Shown piece by piece: positions 1 to 10,610 of a DNA stretch of 64,000 bases. Within the stretch, counting starts at the first letter, position 1; each line of letters opens with the position of its first letter. A program made the position numbers and the translations under genes. The notes beneath the pieces were generated by a model. It was not told where the DNA came from. It saw nothing but the letters and a program-made list of their open reading frames with translations, and searched no databases. Origin of the DNA: Symsagittifera roscoffensis (lineage: Eukaryota > Xenacoelomorpha > Acoela > Convolutidae); the NCBI RefSeq assembly GCF_963678635.1, contig NC_087063.1:43354759-43418758 (forward strand), read 5' to 3'.

Positions 1-572
1 ACTTGATAATAAAAAAATTGAGAATAGCAAGAGAGACAGGAGACTTGGGAGCAAAAACAGGCGAAGAACCTAAGAAACCTGACATAGGGAGGGTAGTTGA
101 GTCATATTTTTACTTACCAAATGAATATTAAAGTAACATAATACTAACAGACAGTGATTTTATACTCACAAATAGAACATGTGCGGTAGCAATTACAGCA
201 GACATGAGTTTTAGGACAGCGTTAGCGGCAGATTTTAAGAGAGAATATAAAAACATAGAGTTCCTATGGAAGCAAAGACCAGGGATAGGGGGCGTAGCAG
301 CCTTACCTCCGGCGGCGTCACAGATACCGGTAAAATACCTATGCTTCTTGGTAACGAGGGCGACGGAGAAGCAGCACGTGGACCCGGAAAACCTAGTCTT
401 GTCCTTGACAAAATTGAGAGACTTCCTCGTGGAAATGGACGTGAAGGAGATTTCGCTTCCAGTGTGCGACCCGAAAAAAGGACGACTGCACCCTCGAGAA
501 TTGTATGCGCTTGTACACGTGATATTCTCTGATACTAATATACAAGTATATCAACATAAGAAAAATTACTAA
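1..572 (+). pseudogene. End of Pol: C-terminal macrodomain (copy A)
   Basis: The same reading frame runs from position 3 and is cut by a TAA at 129-131, where copy F has a sense codon. After that stop, the frame from 204 to 572 encodes a compact domain that lines up along its length with OARD1/TARG1-type macrodomains. It has the strand with ITADMSF, then a helix with AADFKREY, the segment KYLCFLVTRA followed by the helix DPENLVLSLTKLRDFL, the strand EISLPV, and the final helix and strand HVIFSDTNIQVY. Macrodomains bind ADP-ribose and some remove it from proteins. The glycine-rich loop usual after the LSMP-like strand is replaced by CDPKKGRL, and the Lys and Asp I recall as catalytic in TARG1 are not evident. 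The domain may therefore bind without cleaving. Unlike F and B, this copy keeps the macrodomain frame unbroken. Confidence 0.75.
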
Positions 573-990
573 AGTATAGGCTGAGTGACGTGCGAGAGGG
601 TGTTAGGCTAACGACTAAGTTGTATGTAATGTGTGATATGTGTGATATGTGTGTTATGTTATGTTATGTGTTATGTTATTAAGATCCTGGGTAAGAAGGG
701 GTTAGTGACCATGAACAACTGAATGACAATCTTAGAAATAGATCCAAAGTTTGGACTGTCCAATCTTAGGTCGAATTCCAAAATTTTAGAGACCAATTGA
801 TTTTAATAAATTTTAGGAGAAAAATCTTCTTATATGACTGTTTTAAATAAATTTTAACGATATCTGTTAAGGTGAAACTGACAAGTGTGATATTCGTGAC
901 TTCTTTTCTAGATCCTGATTGATCATTTAATTGCTCTTTTGAGTCAAAACCTTGAAATTGAATCAAAACAAATCGAATCTGAAGAACAGT
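573..990 (+). promoter_or_regulatory. Spacer before ORF2 with conserved 3' splice-site-like signal
   Basis: This non-coding AT-rich spacer separates the Pol-macro frame from ORF2. It holds a TTATG-rich simple repeat and, about 80 bases before the ORF2 start, the pyrimidine run TTCTTTTCTAG at 901-911. The run and the next bases (ATCCTGATTGATCATTTAA) recur in copy F (AG at 63493-63494) and in copy B on the minus strand (AG at 15478-15477). A pyrimidine tract ending in AG just upstream of a downstream gene is what a 3' splice acceptor or trans-splice acceptor looks like. I infer that ORF2-ORF4 are expressed from a spliced RNA; no transcript evidence is available. Confidence 0.5.
621..680 (+). 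repeat. TTATG/TGATATG simple repeat
   Basis: Short degenerate tandem units (TGTGATATG, then TTATG) lie just after the macrodomain stop. Copy F has the same tract at about 63202-63260 with a different unit number, as expected of a slippage-prone microsatellite carried by the element. Confidence 0.7.
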
Positions 991-3151
991 ATGGAGAATT
1001 TCAACTTGGATGAATTGAAGGACCTAGCAGAGGCATATGTAGGACCGATGATAGATGCGATGGATCGAGACTTTGCTCTGGAGGACCCAGAGGTAGTCAT
1101 GTTGCTGACCGCCCTGATCAACATCTTGGGGCATGACAACCGTGGGGACCGCCCCACGGAAGTCCTGTTGATGGCAGCATATGGAGAGAGGGGAGTACTA
1201 GACCGCCCGAACATGAGAGTGATGAGGTGGAGAAACGGGGCTCTCTCAGGGAGTGACTTGGCAAATGAGCCTGGATTGGGAAGTTCTAGGACTTACCAAC
1301 CAGGTAAAATGCCTATGTCCCCCAAGTCCAAACCTGGGCTGACGAGAATGCATCAGGAGATGAACAGCGAGGCTGCCTCGTCTGGTTCACCACTGAGAGC
1401 AGCTGTGCCACCAAAGAGGGCGAAAGCAGAACAGAGGGTTCAGATGAACCAAACCATGCAAGATCTGGATGGGATAAAAGACGAACTGGAAAGAACGAAA
1501 AAGGAGCTGGAGAGATGACTAAGACCATGCTCATAGCGGAGGACGACAGAGACATGTGGAAAAGATTGTTCGAATACTGCAACAAGAAGCAGGGTCAAGA
1601 AATTGAGCGCTTGAGGCAGGACTACAAGGAGCGATCGGAACGGATGGCGTTGACAACGGCTGTGGAAAAAGCGATACCTGCAAGGAGTATTCCTCGTGGC
1701 AGTCCCCGATGGAGCTCTTGACGCCTCGAGAAATGAGTCAGACAACGGAGACACGGCTCCCGACAGCAACAGGTCGAGTGACAATCCCGGACCCTAGTGA
1801 CACCTTGGGTGACCCCGTCGTGGAACAAACGGTGAGGAAGCTGATAGAGACAGCTGGACGACTGGTCGCCAACAAGAATGCGCCAGGTTCCAGGGTGACT
1901 GCACCCTATGGAACGATCAATGACACGGGCAGAGTACGACTCTCCCAGACCGTGATCAGACAGGGAATAAGCGACGTGACGCCACTAATGGGGAGCTGTA
2001 AGGCCCCAGAAAGAAGAATACAGAAGATGCCAGCGAAGAAAGTGTCACGTGTAATCGACATACAAAAGAACAATCAATTGAGATATAACTTCACGGGAGT
2101 TCCGGAGACAGATCCGAGACCTTGCTTCAATCGAGCGACTTGGAACCCGGCAGTAAACCTGCAGCAACCACCACTCGGGACATCACATCTGATACTGGGA
2201 GACAGCTTGGTCAGAGTACTATCGAATTTGAGGACCTCTTGGGTCACCACGGTGATGGCCTTCGGAGGAGCGACTACAGCCCAGTTATATCGGATGGTGG
2301 AACTAATGAATCCAGGGAGGATTCCCAGTGTGATGATCCAGGTTGGAACGAACAACATCTCGAGAAGTTCGGATGAGGAGGAAGCACTATGGAAATCGAT
2401 GATGGTTTGCTTGTTAACTACTCTCTGGCAGAAGTTCAACTGCGCAGTACTGACCGTTTGCACTGTGCCTATGAATGCAAGAAGCTTGACAGCGGCAGGA
2501 AGAAGGCACAACGAAGGAGTCGTCAGGTGGAATAACATCTTGAGGAATCTCGCAAGTCGGAACGCCGGAAGAATGATCCTCATGGACATCGAACATGAGT
2601 TCAGAGCGATGGATCAGGCCAGGCTGACCACAGACGGCATCCACTTCGATAGTATAGAAGGACAGGCTTGGTTGAACAGAGTCTTCCAGGAGCGATTGGA
2701 TGAGTTGGAGGTAGAACTCTTTGACACAGGAGTGCTGAGGGAAGAAGGAGCATCGAGCGAAACGGTGATTACCACCTTTGTGCCCCCTAACCTGGAAACA
2801 CGCTTGGGGACGGTCCCTGCCGTCACGAATTATAGACAGCAGAGTTCTAGCGAACCAAGTCAAAGGAGGGATGTTCAAGATCGATTGGGAGAAGCACCGG
2901 TAAGGAGGACCATTCATCCTCGGAGAAGACTAGGAACTGTTAATCCAATCGAAGAGACAGCTAGCACGTCTAGATTGGACGCGAGATCGGAGACGACAAG
3001 TACCAGTCCAGAGGAGAGACGCCCGGGCAGAGGCTCGTTGATGTGTTCAAGGCCTATACCATCTCCCTGGCATGTATACTATGATGAACTAATGAAGCTG
3101 GATCTCCAGAGGGTGAGCTTCATCGAAGATGCAAGGAGGATGCTGAATTGA
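991..3151 (+). pseudogene. ORF2: coiled coil plus SGNH/GDSL hydrolase (copy A)
   Basis: The start at 991 is chosen because the ATG and the following NFNLDEL-type start are conserved in copy F (63568) and copy B (15403). The first part (991-1518) is acidic and ends in charged heptad-like sequence. The frame then shifts at about 1515 and again at about 1710, giving three overlapping frames that I read as one decayed gene. The last part (1709-3151) is an SGNH hydrolase: block I is GDS with the nucleophile Ser at 2204-2206, block III is GTNN at 2345-2356, and block V is DGIH with Asp at 2633 and His at 2642. A Ser/Thr/Arg-rich tail follows. SGNH esterases are known in ORF1 proteins of CR1-like non-LTR elements, where coiled coil plus esterase is also seen. 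Here the module sits downstream of a Ty3-type pol. Copy A lacks 15 bp near 1061 that copy F keeps. Confidence 0.75.
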
Positions 3152-3333
3152 GCGAGGCTATCCGTCAGCAGACTCTACTCGATAACAGGCGTAGACTGGT
3201 TGATAGCCGATAGCATAAATTTCAGTTCCACGACGGCGTTGAGATTTGCTGACCTAGAGGGACTGCCCTCTAATAACACAATGGGACCAGTGAATGCAAA
3301 ATCATCGCAGGACGTGAGGTTAAATCATGATGA

Positions 3334-5430
3334 GTGAATCGAGAAGAGAGACCAGGAAGATTTCTGACAACGAGGGCGCCGATTGGACAACATGTGAAGA
3401 TGTTCAGGCAGGTGGTGACACCCCCGAGTCATGTGAAAGATAGAACATACCCGAAGCTAGTGAGTCAAGATGGTGATGTCCAAAGATACGGCGGATTGAA
3501 AGCGATAAAGAAAGATGAGACCATCTTCGCCGCCTATGACAAAGCAGAAATAAAGAAGGCCAAGATCATGATAATAGCGAATTCAGAGTTCGTGTATACT
3601 TCCAAGTCTCTGTTTTGGCCGGACGTCATAATGTTGGCAGCGGTCGATCTGGACCTACTGCAATCGGTATATCTGGCTATAGGGGTACAAAGACAGACGG
3701 ACATGAACCCAATTACGATCGTGTTTGCTGGCATCAATGACCATCTACACAGTAGAGGTTTTCTGAGCAGACTCAGAGATCCTACAACGGCAGAAAATGC
3801 AGTGTGGCCAGCGATAAAGGATATCCTTGAGTCGATGGGTGAAGTGGTTGATGCGACGAAGGAGGGGTCGTTCACCAAGGTGACACCGAGAGTAGTATTC
3901 GCGTTGTCTCCGGGGTATGCATATCTCCCGGATGGACTAAAATTCGTGTATGCAATCGTGACCTTGCTTTCGGAGGGGAAATATGATGTGATCATATCAG
4001 CCCCAAATCGCATGATAGAGATGGAAAACCTGAGGCTACTCAGGGCTGAACTACCTGCAGTGTGGTCAGATATCTCGAACGCTATGAGAGGATTCAAGGA
4101 CCACGCGCTACACATGTTAGTGTTGGACGAAGTGCTGGGGTTGGAACTGTCCAATTTCAGTCGACAACTCAAACTGAAACCGGGAATAGACGACGACCAT
4201 CGAGTGATCGCGGCAATGTCCAACGACTTATGGTTCCGAGCAATGGAAGTGGCAGGTGAAGACACAAGAAGGAAAAATTCACTGGAGACAAGAGCTCATC
4301 TGGAGGCGATGATTCTGAGAACCAAACCGGAAGCCAACCAGTGGCTACACCTGAACCCTAGAGTAGCGGCATTGGATGCAGATGCTTTTCAGCAAGGCCC
4401 CGTAATAATCACGAAGATACATGCCTACTTGTTGAAGGAGGTGAACCTGACCGCTGAGTCCTTCTTGGCAAAAGTCTATCCGAAAGTCTCGCACTATTTG
4501 ATAAAGGAATTCCTCCAAGCAGTGGTGAGAGTATCGATAGTGGAATTAATAGCCTTATTCGTGACATTCGGAGCGGAGAGTTTCGTGAAAGGACCGGCGA
4601 TGCTGCTCACCGATGGAATTCAGAACCTGCGGCTAGATGGACTTCTGACATTGATCGCAATTACCCACGGAAACTTGGGAGGACTAATGGAACTGGCACG
4701 TTGTCCAGAGCAAATGAAAGAGAGAGTGAGGAACTTGGATATGAAGAAATCCACGGACTCGTGGAACAAGATAAGAGACCTGAGACACACTCTTATCCAG
4801 TATCTCTTACAAAAAAATCGCTTTGGAACGGGAGAAGACGAGACGATTGAAAGAGAAGAAGATGTTAGACGACATGTTGGAGGCATGCCACTGTTAACTG
4901 ATCTGAGCTTGGCTATTTGAACCGATCCCTTGGCGCTGATCAGAGAAGTCACGGAGTTCGTGACAGTGATCTATGGACCAGCAGTCACGTTTGCGTTCCC
5001 TGACGTTAAAGTGGAAGCATATAGGAGGTCGGTGCTGCACCTGAACCTCATATCGGCAGTGGACGGTAGTACACTGAACTGGTGTGAGCAGCACACATTG
5101 CGGGAGCTCATGAGTGAAGATCTATTATTTGCGAAAATATCGGAGCCAGAGATGACAGTCATCAATTTTGACGATCACTTCCGTGACCGCATGGGAGAAG
5201 TAGAAAGAGGACACATCGAGGTGTTTCCAAGGCTTTGGAATCTGAGGCCCTATGATAAAACGAATGGTGAAATAACCAGAGTGCCTCGTCTCACTGCAGC
5301 ATATCACAAAGTGAGAGAAGAGACGAAGGACTGGGGCGATTACAGGAAGCTGCCGGAGGCAATCCCTGAATTCCCTCCGAAAGGAGGATGTTGCTCGGAG
5401 CAGTCTCCGTGGTACAAACTCCTAGGTTGA
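3334..5430 (+). pseudogene. ORF3: large protein with SGNH-like fold signature (copy A)
   Basis: About 700 codons in one frame, cut by a TGA at 4918-4920. Copy E2 has an Arg codon there, so CGA to TGA is the likely change. The start is uncertain: 182 bp separate it from ORF2, no ATG opens this frame nearby, and an ATG at 3327 is in another frame. The N-terminal 300 residues resemble a degenerate SGNH hydrolase: strand MIIANSEF with Ser at 3583, then IVFAGINDH with a GxND block at 3730-3741, a further hydrophobic strand at VVFALSPGY, and DDDH at 4189-4200 as a possible DxxH block. The C-terminal half is unrecognised. Copy E2 carries a diverged version (48165-49804), so the protein was conserved before decay. 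ORF4 starts within its last 43 bases. The function is unknown; a lipase or esterase-like role is inference only. Confidence 0.6.
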
Positions 5431-8400
5431 GAGCATTTGAAATCAATGAAAGGAGAATAGGGAATTTCGTGGGAACGATGGATCCATACTTAGTAGGGAG
5501 AAATGCCGCCGTGTTACAATACACACGATTTGCATATACGGATCAAGCGACGAGAAGGCGAATAAGCAACGCCGCGACTCCCAAGCCTGGAAGATTTGAC
5601 GAGGAATGGGCGGGATTAGGCTTAGCTCCTATGAAGATGAGAGGCAGGACCGAGCTGCCTGAGGCCTCCTTGATCCTGACTAGTGTGAAACCGGAATTGA
5701 AAGTGGGAGGAACACTGCAGGCGAGAACCTTCCTAGCACCCTTCGGCTGCGAGGAAATCAAAGTGGTCCATGGAGAAGAGGAAGATAGATCGGCCGGTAC
5801 ATTATTCATACCGAAGTTTCCGGAAGGAACCGACAACGATAAGCAAGGACCCTCGAGCTCAAAGAAGGATATGTCAGAAGGAGACGAAGGACAGGGAGGA
5901 AGCCGTCAAGCCGAAGAACCCATGCAACAAGATGCAAGTCAAGCTGGTGGGGAAGACGACAGGGCATCGACAGGAGGAGTATCCAGCCTGGATTTTAATA
6001 TCTTCAGTGACCTTGAGAACAACGCGGATACGTTGGAGACGACTGAGCCAGCGGATGAAGGCGTTTCGACACTGGAGCCTCCGACAGCCTTTACAGAAAT
6101 GAAACGGAATTTGCCGGAGAGCAGCTCTCCTGGCAATTCAAGAAATAACGAACAAAGAATCCTCATGGAATCGCCTAGAAGAAGAAGAATAGAGGGCTCA
6201 GCCAGAGTACCTTTCTTGGGAACGTTGCCCGAAGAGGAATGGGAAGTACATCACCGAGACCATGAGAATAGGACGGGATGTAAATTGGATAGAGTGGCGT
6301 TCATGGAAGAAGTCTGGACAGTAGTTCAGAGCTATGGGACCCAGTCCATTTTGAAAACAAGCCTCAACCGACCGTTGATGCGGGAAGTCCTTGACAAGCT
6401 TGATGAGTGTGAAGGGAGATTGAGTGAATTGTTGATTGACTCAGCCACTGATGAGAGTGAAGCGAACTCTCCCATCAAGATGACACCGCAGGACAATAAA
6501 GGAGAGGTGGTGTATCTGTCAAGAAGCAGGAAAGGAACGATGCGGTCGAAATTGGTGATTGATAAGATCAACGAGATAAAAATGAAGCTAGGCAGTAGAG
6601 TGATGCCGAGGAGAGTAGGAAAGACGAAGGTGGATTCGGAGATATCGATGAAAGCTGTCAATTCAGCGAAACGAAAACGAGTCGAAGAAGCCATGGATTT
6701 GGGACAAGGTGATTATCAATTACCTGGCACGAACAGAATGTTAACCGATGTAGCGATGGTGCCACCCATTCTCTTGGCAGGGATAAAGTCAACAGGTTAC
6801 AAATCCAGAAGGAGTGACCGCACTCTGACTGGAGCAACCTTAGAAATGGAAATACTCAGCCAATGTGGAGAGAGCACAGTGAAAGATTTTAAGCGATCTC
6901 CCATGAATCACGGAAAGGGAAGTGTCACAGGACAACTAGTACCAGTGGAATATAACCGACTAACAGTGTCGGAGACTGTGTCGATAGATGAACCAGCCGG
7001 TGGATACATGGAGATGTTAGAATACCGAAACTCGGCTAGAGGGTATGTGACGGCCCTGGAAGACGAAAAGGCCATGGAGACAATGGTGCGAGGCACCACC
7101 CTCAAGCAGAAGGCGTACGGGACTCTAGAGTTGTCTGAGATACAGGCAGAAACGATGGAGCAGTTAGTGAGCCTTCCATGGAAAGCAGTGGTGTTACGGT
7201 ACTTCGAAGAAGAAATGAGGACTGCACCAAGAATACACGCTCTCATGGCAGTACCTTACGTGAGAACCGAGTTACAACTGAGGTTTGCCTGGTGCATGAT
7301 GGGACTGACTCGCGAAGAATATGGTTGAGAAGAAAGGAAGAGGTCAAAAGAAGAGAAGGTTTTCCTTATGACGAACCTGAGGGATCTGATAATCCAAGAG
7401 GGAGCAGCAGTAGCGTGTGCGAAGCGGAGAGACGCTCTCTGTTTCATTCGATTCATGATAGAACAGATTTCAGTACCTGCATTGAACACCTGTGTCAAGA
7501 TGCTGAAGGAGGGCGATGAGCGAGCGAAAGCCTTACTCTTGCCAGCACTGCTGGATATGCAGCAAAGCAAACCGATGAGGGTGAATATGAAAGAACCCGA
7601 AGAATTAGAGCCCATGAGAAAGATAGACGAAATCAGGAGATTTTCAAACAAGGAGCTGAGACTCACCCAGAATCTATGGGGGCACTACCGAAATCCAGTG
7701 AGTACTGTGGAACGATCAAGAAGAAGTCGTACAGCTACGTGTCCGGAATCATAGGGATAGCGTACAACCCTTTCCTGAGTGAAGACATACGTGATTGCTT
7801 CTTCGATTATGAGCAGGCAGTGTTGCTGAGATTCTGGACGTCAAGAATTGTAACGATTATGAGCGCTATCAATCCTCAGATCAGATTGGGACTGGTCTTG
7901 GAAGAAGAGGTGACTGCACCTTCCGTACCAAAATCCGACAAAAGAGTGGAATTTGGGTTGGGATTCTCAGATGAATTACTGAGAACCAGCTTGATGGTAT
8001 TGCGGGAATTGATGAGGCCATCATGGTGTCCTAGTCCCAACGCTGAATCGATATTACGGGCGACACAAGACGTGCAGAGGGAGCTGAATGCAGATTGTAA
8101 CCTGCGTGACCTGAACATCATATATAATGTGATGATAACAGCCTCTAGGAGCAACGGGGAAGATAAAGTGGAGTTGCCTGGCTGGGGACCAGAAGACTGG
8201 GTCAAACCTGGTAGCTGTCTGGCGGAAGTCTGTTGACTGGAAGGTCACGTTTAAGGAGGTCTGGACTGTGTAAAGAACCTAGAGAGACAACACAAGCAAT
8301 TGACGATACTGTTTGGGAATGTCACGATGAAAGCAAGGACGGAAACGGAATTGATCGCAGATTGCCATGGAGGAACCGAGGTGAATCTAGTGACTGCACT

Positions 8401-9772
8401 AGGATTCTACAGCATGTTTGGTTCTTTAGAGTCACTATTGAATCTAGAACAGAAACATGAGATGGTCACAGCCATCAGTGTAGAAGTATTCCCAGGAGTT
8501 CTGCAAACCGAGCAGAAACACATAGGAAAATGGAGGGAAGCGATCGAGGCGGAACTGAACATCAGACACAGTGAGACTTATTGTAGACCATCAGGAGCAC
8601 GATATTTGGTGGGCTCGACATTGGCTCCAATGTGCAAGAGCAGATACCCGGTGCATTTCGTAGCTGTGGATGTAAAGAGTACGAGAACGATCGTGGATCA
8701 AGCCTTCTCAGTGACAAAATGTGTGAGACTAACGAGAATGTCCAAAAAATCTTACGAGTTGCTATGTAAGATGTTCTCAGCAGTTCCAGAGAGAACAAAG
8801 GAGGAGTTGGAATCGATACTGGGAAGGAAGTTCATGGGATACGTGAGTGGGAACTTCAGTGACTTTGAGAGACAGAAACAGAGAGGATCAACTGTTACAG
8901 ATTACAATACAGTAGACGAGAATGATGAAATCCATCGAGTGATGATGGAAGTGGAACCATTACTGGAAGCTTCGGGATAACGTAAATGGAGGAGCATCAT
9001 GTTGACACATGACGAGTTTCCCTGCCACTGCCTGCTGCAGACCTGGTGGTATCCCAAGCGTAGTAATCTGGTGTTGATCTGGGACTCTGGAGAGCTGCTC
9101 TCCATGGGTTTACCAGACTCATCACAGGCCATAACAATAGTGATAGTGGGAGTTATGATGGCGATACGATGGCTGGAAGCTCATGTAAGAGAGAACAATA
9201 GACAGGAAGTGCCAACGAGAGAACAGTTGCGGAAATTGGATTGTCTGAAAGATTTAGATCTTTTTGAGACAATGTGCAAGATTCTAAACATTCCGATGGA
9301 AGTGAAGAAGATATGGGCAAGAAGACGATTGATGCCATGGTTCAGAGCTAATATGACTGCATGGTTGTACGAATATGCTAAGAAGCGTATGTCGAAGCAC
9401 GGCAGAGTGTACAGTGTACAGCATGGCAGAGTGAACAGAGCAGGAGCTTTCAAGCGAGCCTCCGTGACTCATCGGAATGCAGTAACCACCGCTGTGAAGA
9501 GAATTTCCAGGACGAGTGAACGTAGGGGAAAGGAGAAGGAAGAGATGTTGAAGGAAGGTTTAGAGAGAAACGTGACGTTGTGTCTCCACAACAGCTTCTG
9601 CCGAAACAGAGAATCTAACGTGGATCACCTACCTTGTTGCAAACAGAGGGTAGAAGAGCAGAAGTGTTGGAGGACTGCTTTCAACAGCGTCAGGATAGCT
9701 AACGATGTGTTGCAAGACACAGAAACTGAGAGTGCAGAGTCAGTGTCACAGGAGGAAGAGATGGAACATTGA
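5388..9772 (+). pseudogene. ORF4: very large protein of unknown family (copy A)
   Basis: I read this as one ancestral gene of about 1,460 codons. It starts at the ATG at 5388 (a matching ATG exists in E2 at 48140) and overlaps ORF3 by 43 bp. Frame 5388-7690 has an in-frame TGA at 7326. A frameshift near 7690 moves it to the frame that runs to 9772, with in-frame stops at 8234 (TGA), 8251 (TAA) and 8978 (TAA); diverged copies E1/E2 have sense codons at the matching places. The N-terminal third is acidic and low-complexity, with a basic segment RRRR near 6180. The C-terminal two thirds is globular and is the part best conserved with E1 and E2. A Cys at 8267 and a HxVxxD motif at 8654-8671 are kept in E1/E2 and loosely recall a papain-type fold, but this is weak. 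No membrane segment or Env feature is evident. Confidence 0.65.
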
Positions 9773-10295
9773 CAAACGGTCGAAAGAACAAGAGGTGAAA
9801 AGAAAGAAAATTAGAAGAATTTAGAAGTTTTAGAACTTCTAAACGACGAAAAAAGAAGAAAACAAAGGAGTGACGAGGTAAAAGAAATTGAAACTCAGAA
9901 TTGTTTTTTGTGTGTGAAAAAACTCAAGTGAGAAACTAAGCAACCAAGTTGTAATTGAAAACTGAAACATTTAGTTGATCTTTGAACATTAAAGAATTTG
10001 TTGCATTTGTAAATTTGCATTTTGATTTTAGTTAGTGGCTTTAAAGACACTTACTTACTAGTTATTTAGAAAGGCTTGAGTAAAGAGTATATTTAAATAT
10101 TCCAGCCTGCATGACTGTTTTTAATCAACTAGGGGAACTGATCACTTTGTGGTGATATGAAAGGCTTGGGTAATCTCTCGAAGAGGGAAATTGTTTCATT
10201 GTTCTTTCTAACCACAGAGTTTCTTAGTTTTAATATTCAGGACAACAACAAGCAAGATTTCCGAAGGGAAGGAGCATAGTAGGATAATTTTAGCT

Positions 10296-10328
10296 TGTTG
10301 GTTGGCAGGCCTGTCCTGCAAACCAACA
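10296..10328 (+). other. 3' UTR hairpin
   Basis: A 14-bp stem with one mismatch, TGTTGGTTGGCAGG paired with CCTGCAAACCAACA, closes a 5-base loop. Copy B keeps the upper stem around 13483-13520 but has lost part of the lower stem. It may be a packaging, localisation or RNA-processing signal; this is inferred. Confidence 0.45.
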
Positions 10329-10600
10329 TCTTTTAAAAAATCAAGGAGAAAAATCTTTTAATCAGGGCATTGACATTGGAAGTCAGAAAAGATGTTTTTA
10401 TCTTGGGTCATATCCTCAATGTGCAGATTAATGAAAGAATTTGAAGGCTATAGTGATGTAGTATGATGCCATTTGTATTCTGCAGTGAGTCGATGTGACG
10501 TAGATAAAAGTAATTTCGTTCATTTTGTAAATTCTGTTCGATGACACTGTATCTATTTTACGAACATTGCGTGATTCAATGAGGACATTGACCGGACTGT

Positions 10601-10610
10601 CCGGGGAGTG
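10601..10610 (+). promoter_or_regulatory. Polypurine tract before 3' LTR
   Basis: CCGGGGAGTG lies directly before the LTR start TGTGACATT. Copy B has TCCAAGGAGTA at the same place. LTR elements prime plus-strand DNA from a purine run at exactly this position. The run is short, so the exact edge is uncertain. Confidence 0.5.

Larger units (their letters stand above)
9773..10610 (+). other. 3' UTR of copy A
   Basis: AT-rich non-coding sequence between ORF4 and the LTR, matched on the other strand by copy B (13201-13987) and more distantly by the fragment at 33637-34200. It contains the hairpin at 10296-10328 and a small ATCAC/GTGAT hairpin near 10139. No coding potential was seen. Confidence 0.7.

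Noticed and set aside
1-1408. Overlap of the two window ends as a sign of a circular molecule
   Set aside because: The two ends differ at many scattered bases and by small indels, so they are two copies of a family.
1515-1721. ATGA stop-start overlap as a translational coupling signal in ORF2
   Set aside because: Frames change twice within 200 bp and all other genes are decayed; plain frameshifts explain it better.
1709-3151. Separate CR1-like non-LTR element because of the SGNH domain
   Set aside because: ORF2 follows the macrodomain with the same spacer in A, B and F and no endonuclease or non-LTR RT is present.
5388-9772. ORF4 as a retroviral-type envelope gene
   Set aside because: No signal peptide, transmembrane segment or furin-type site with a fusion peptide could be seen; position alone is not enough.
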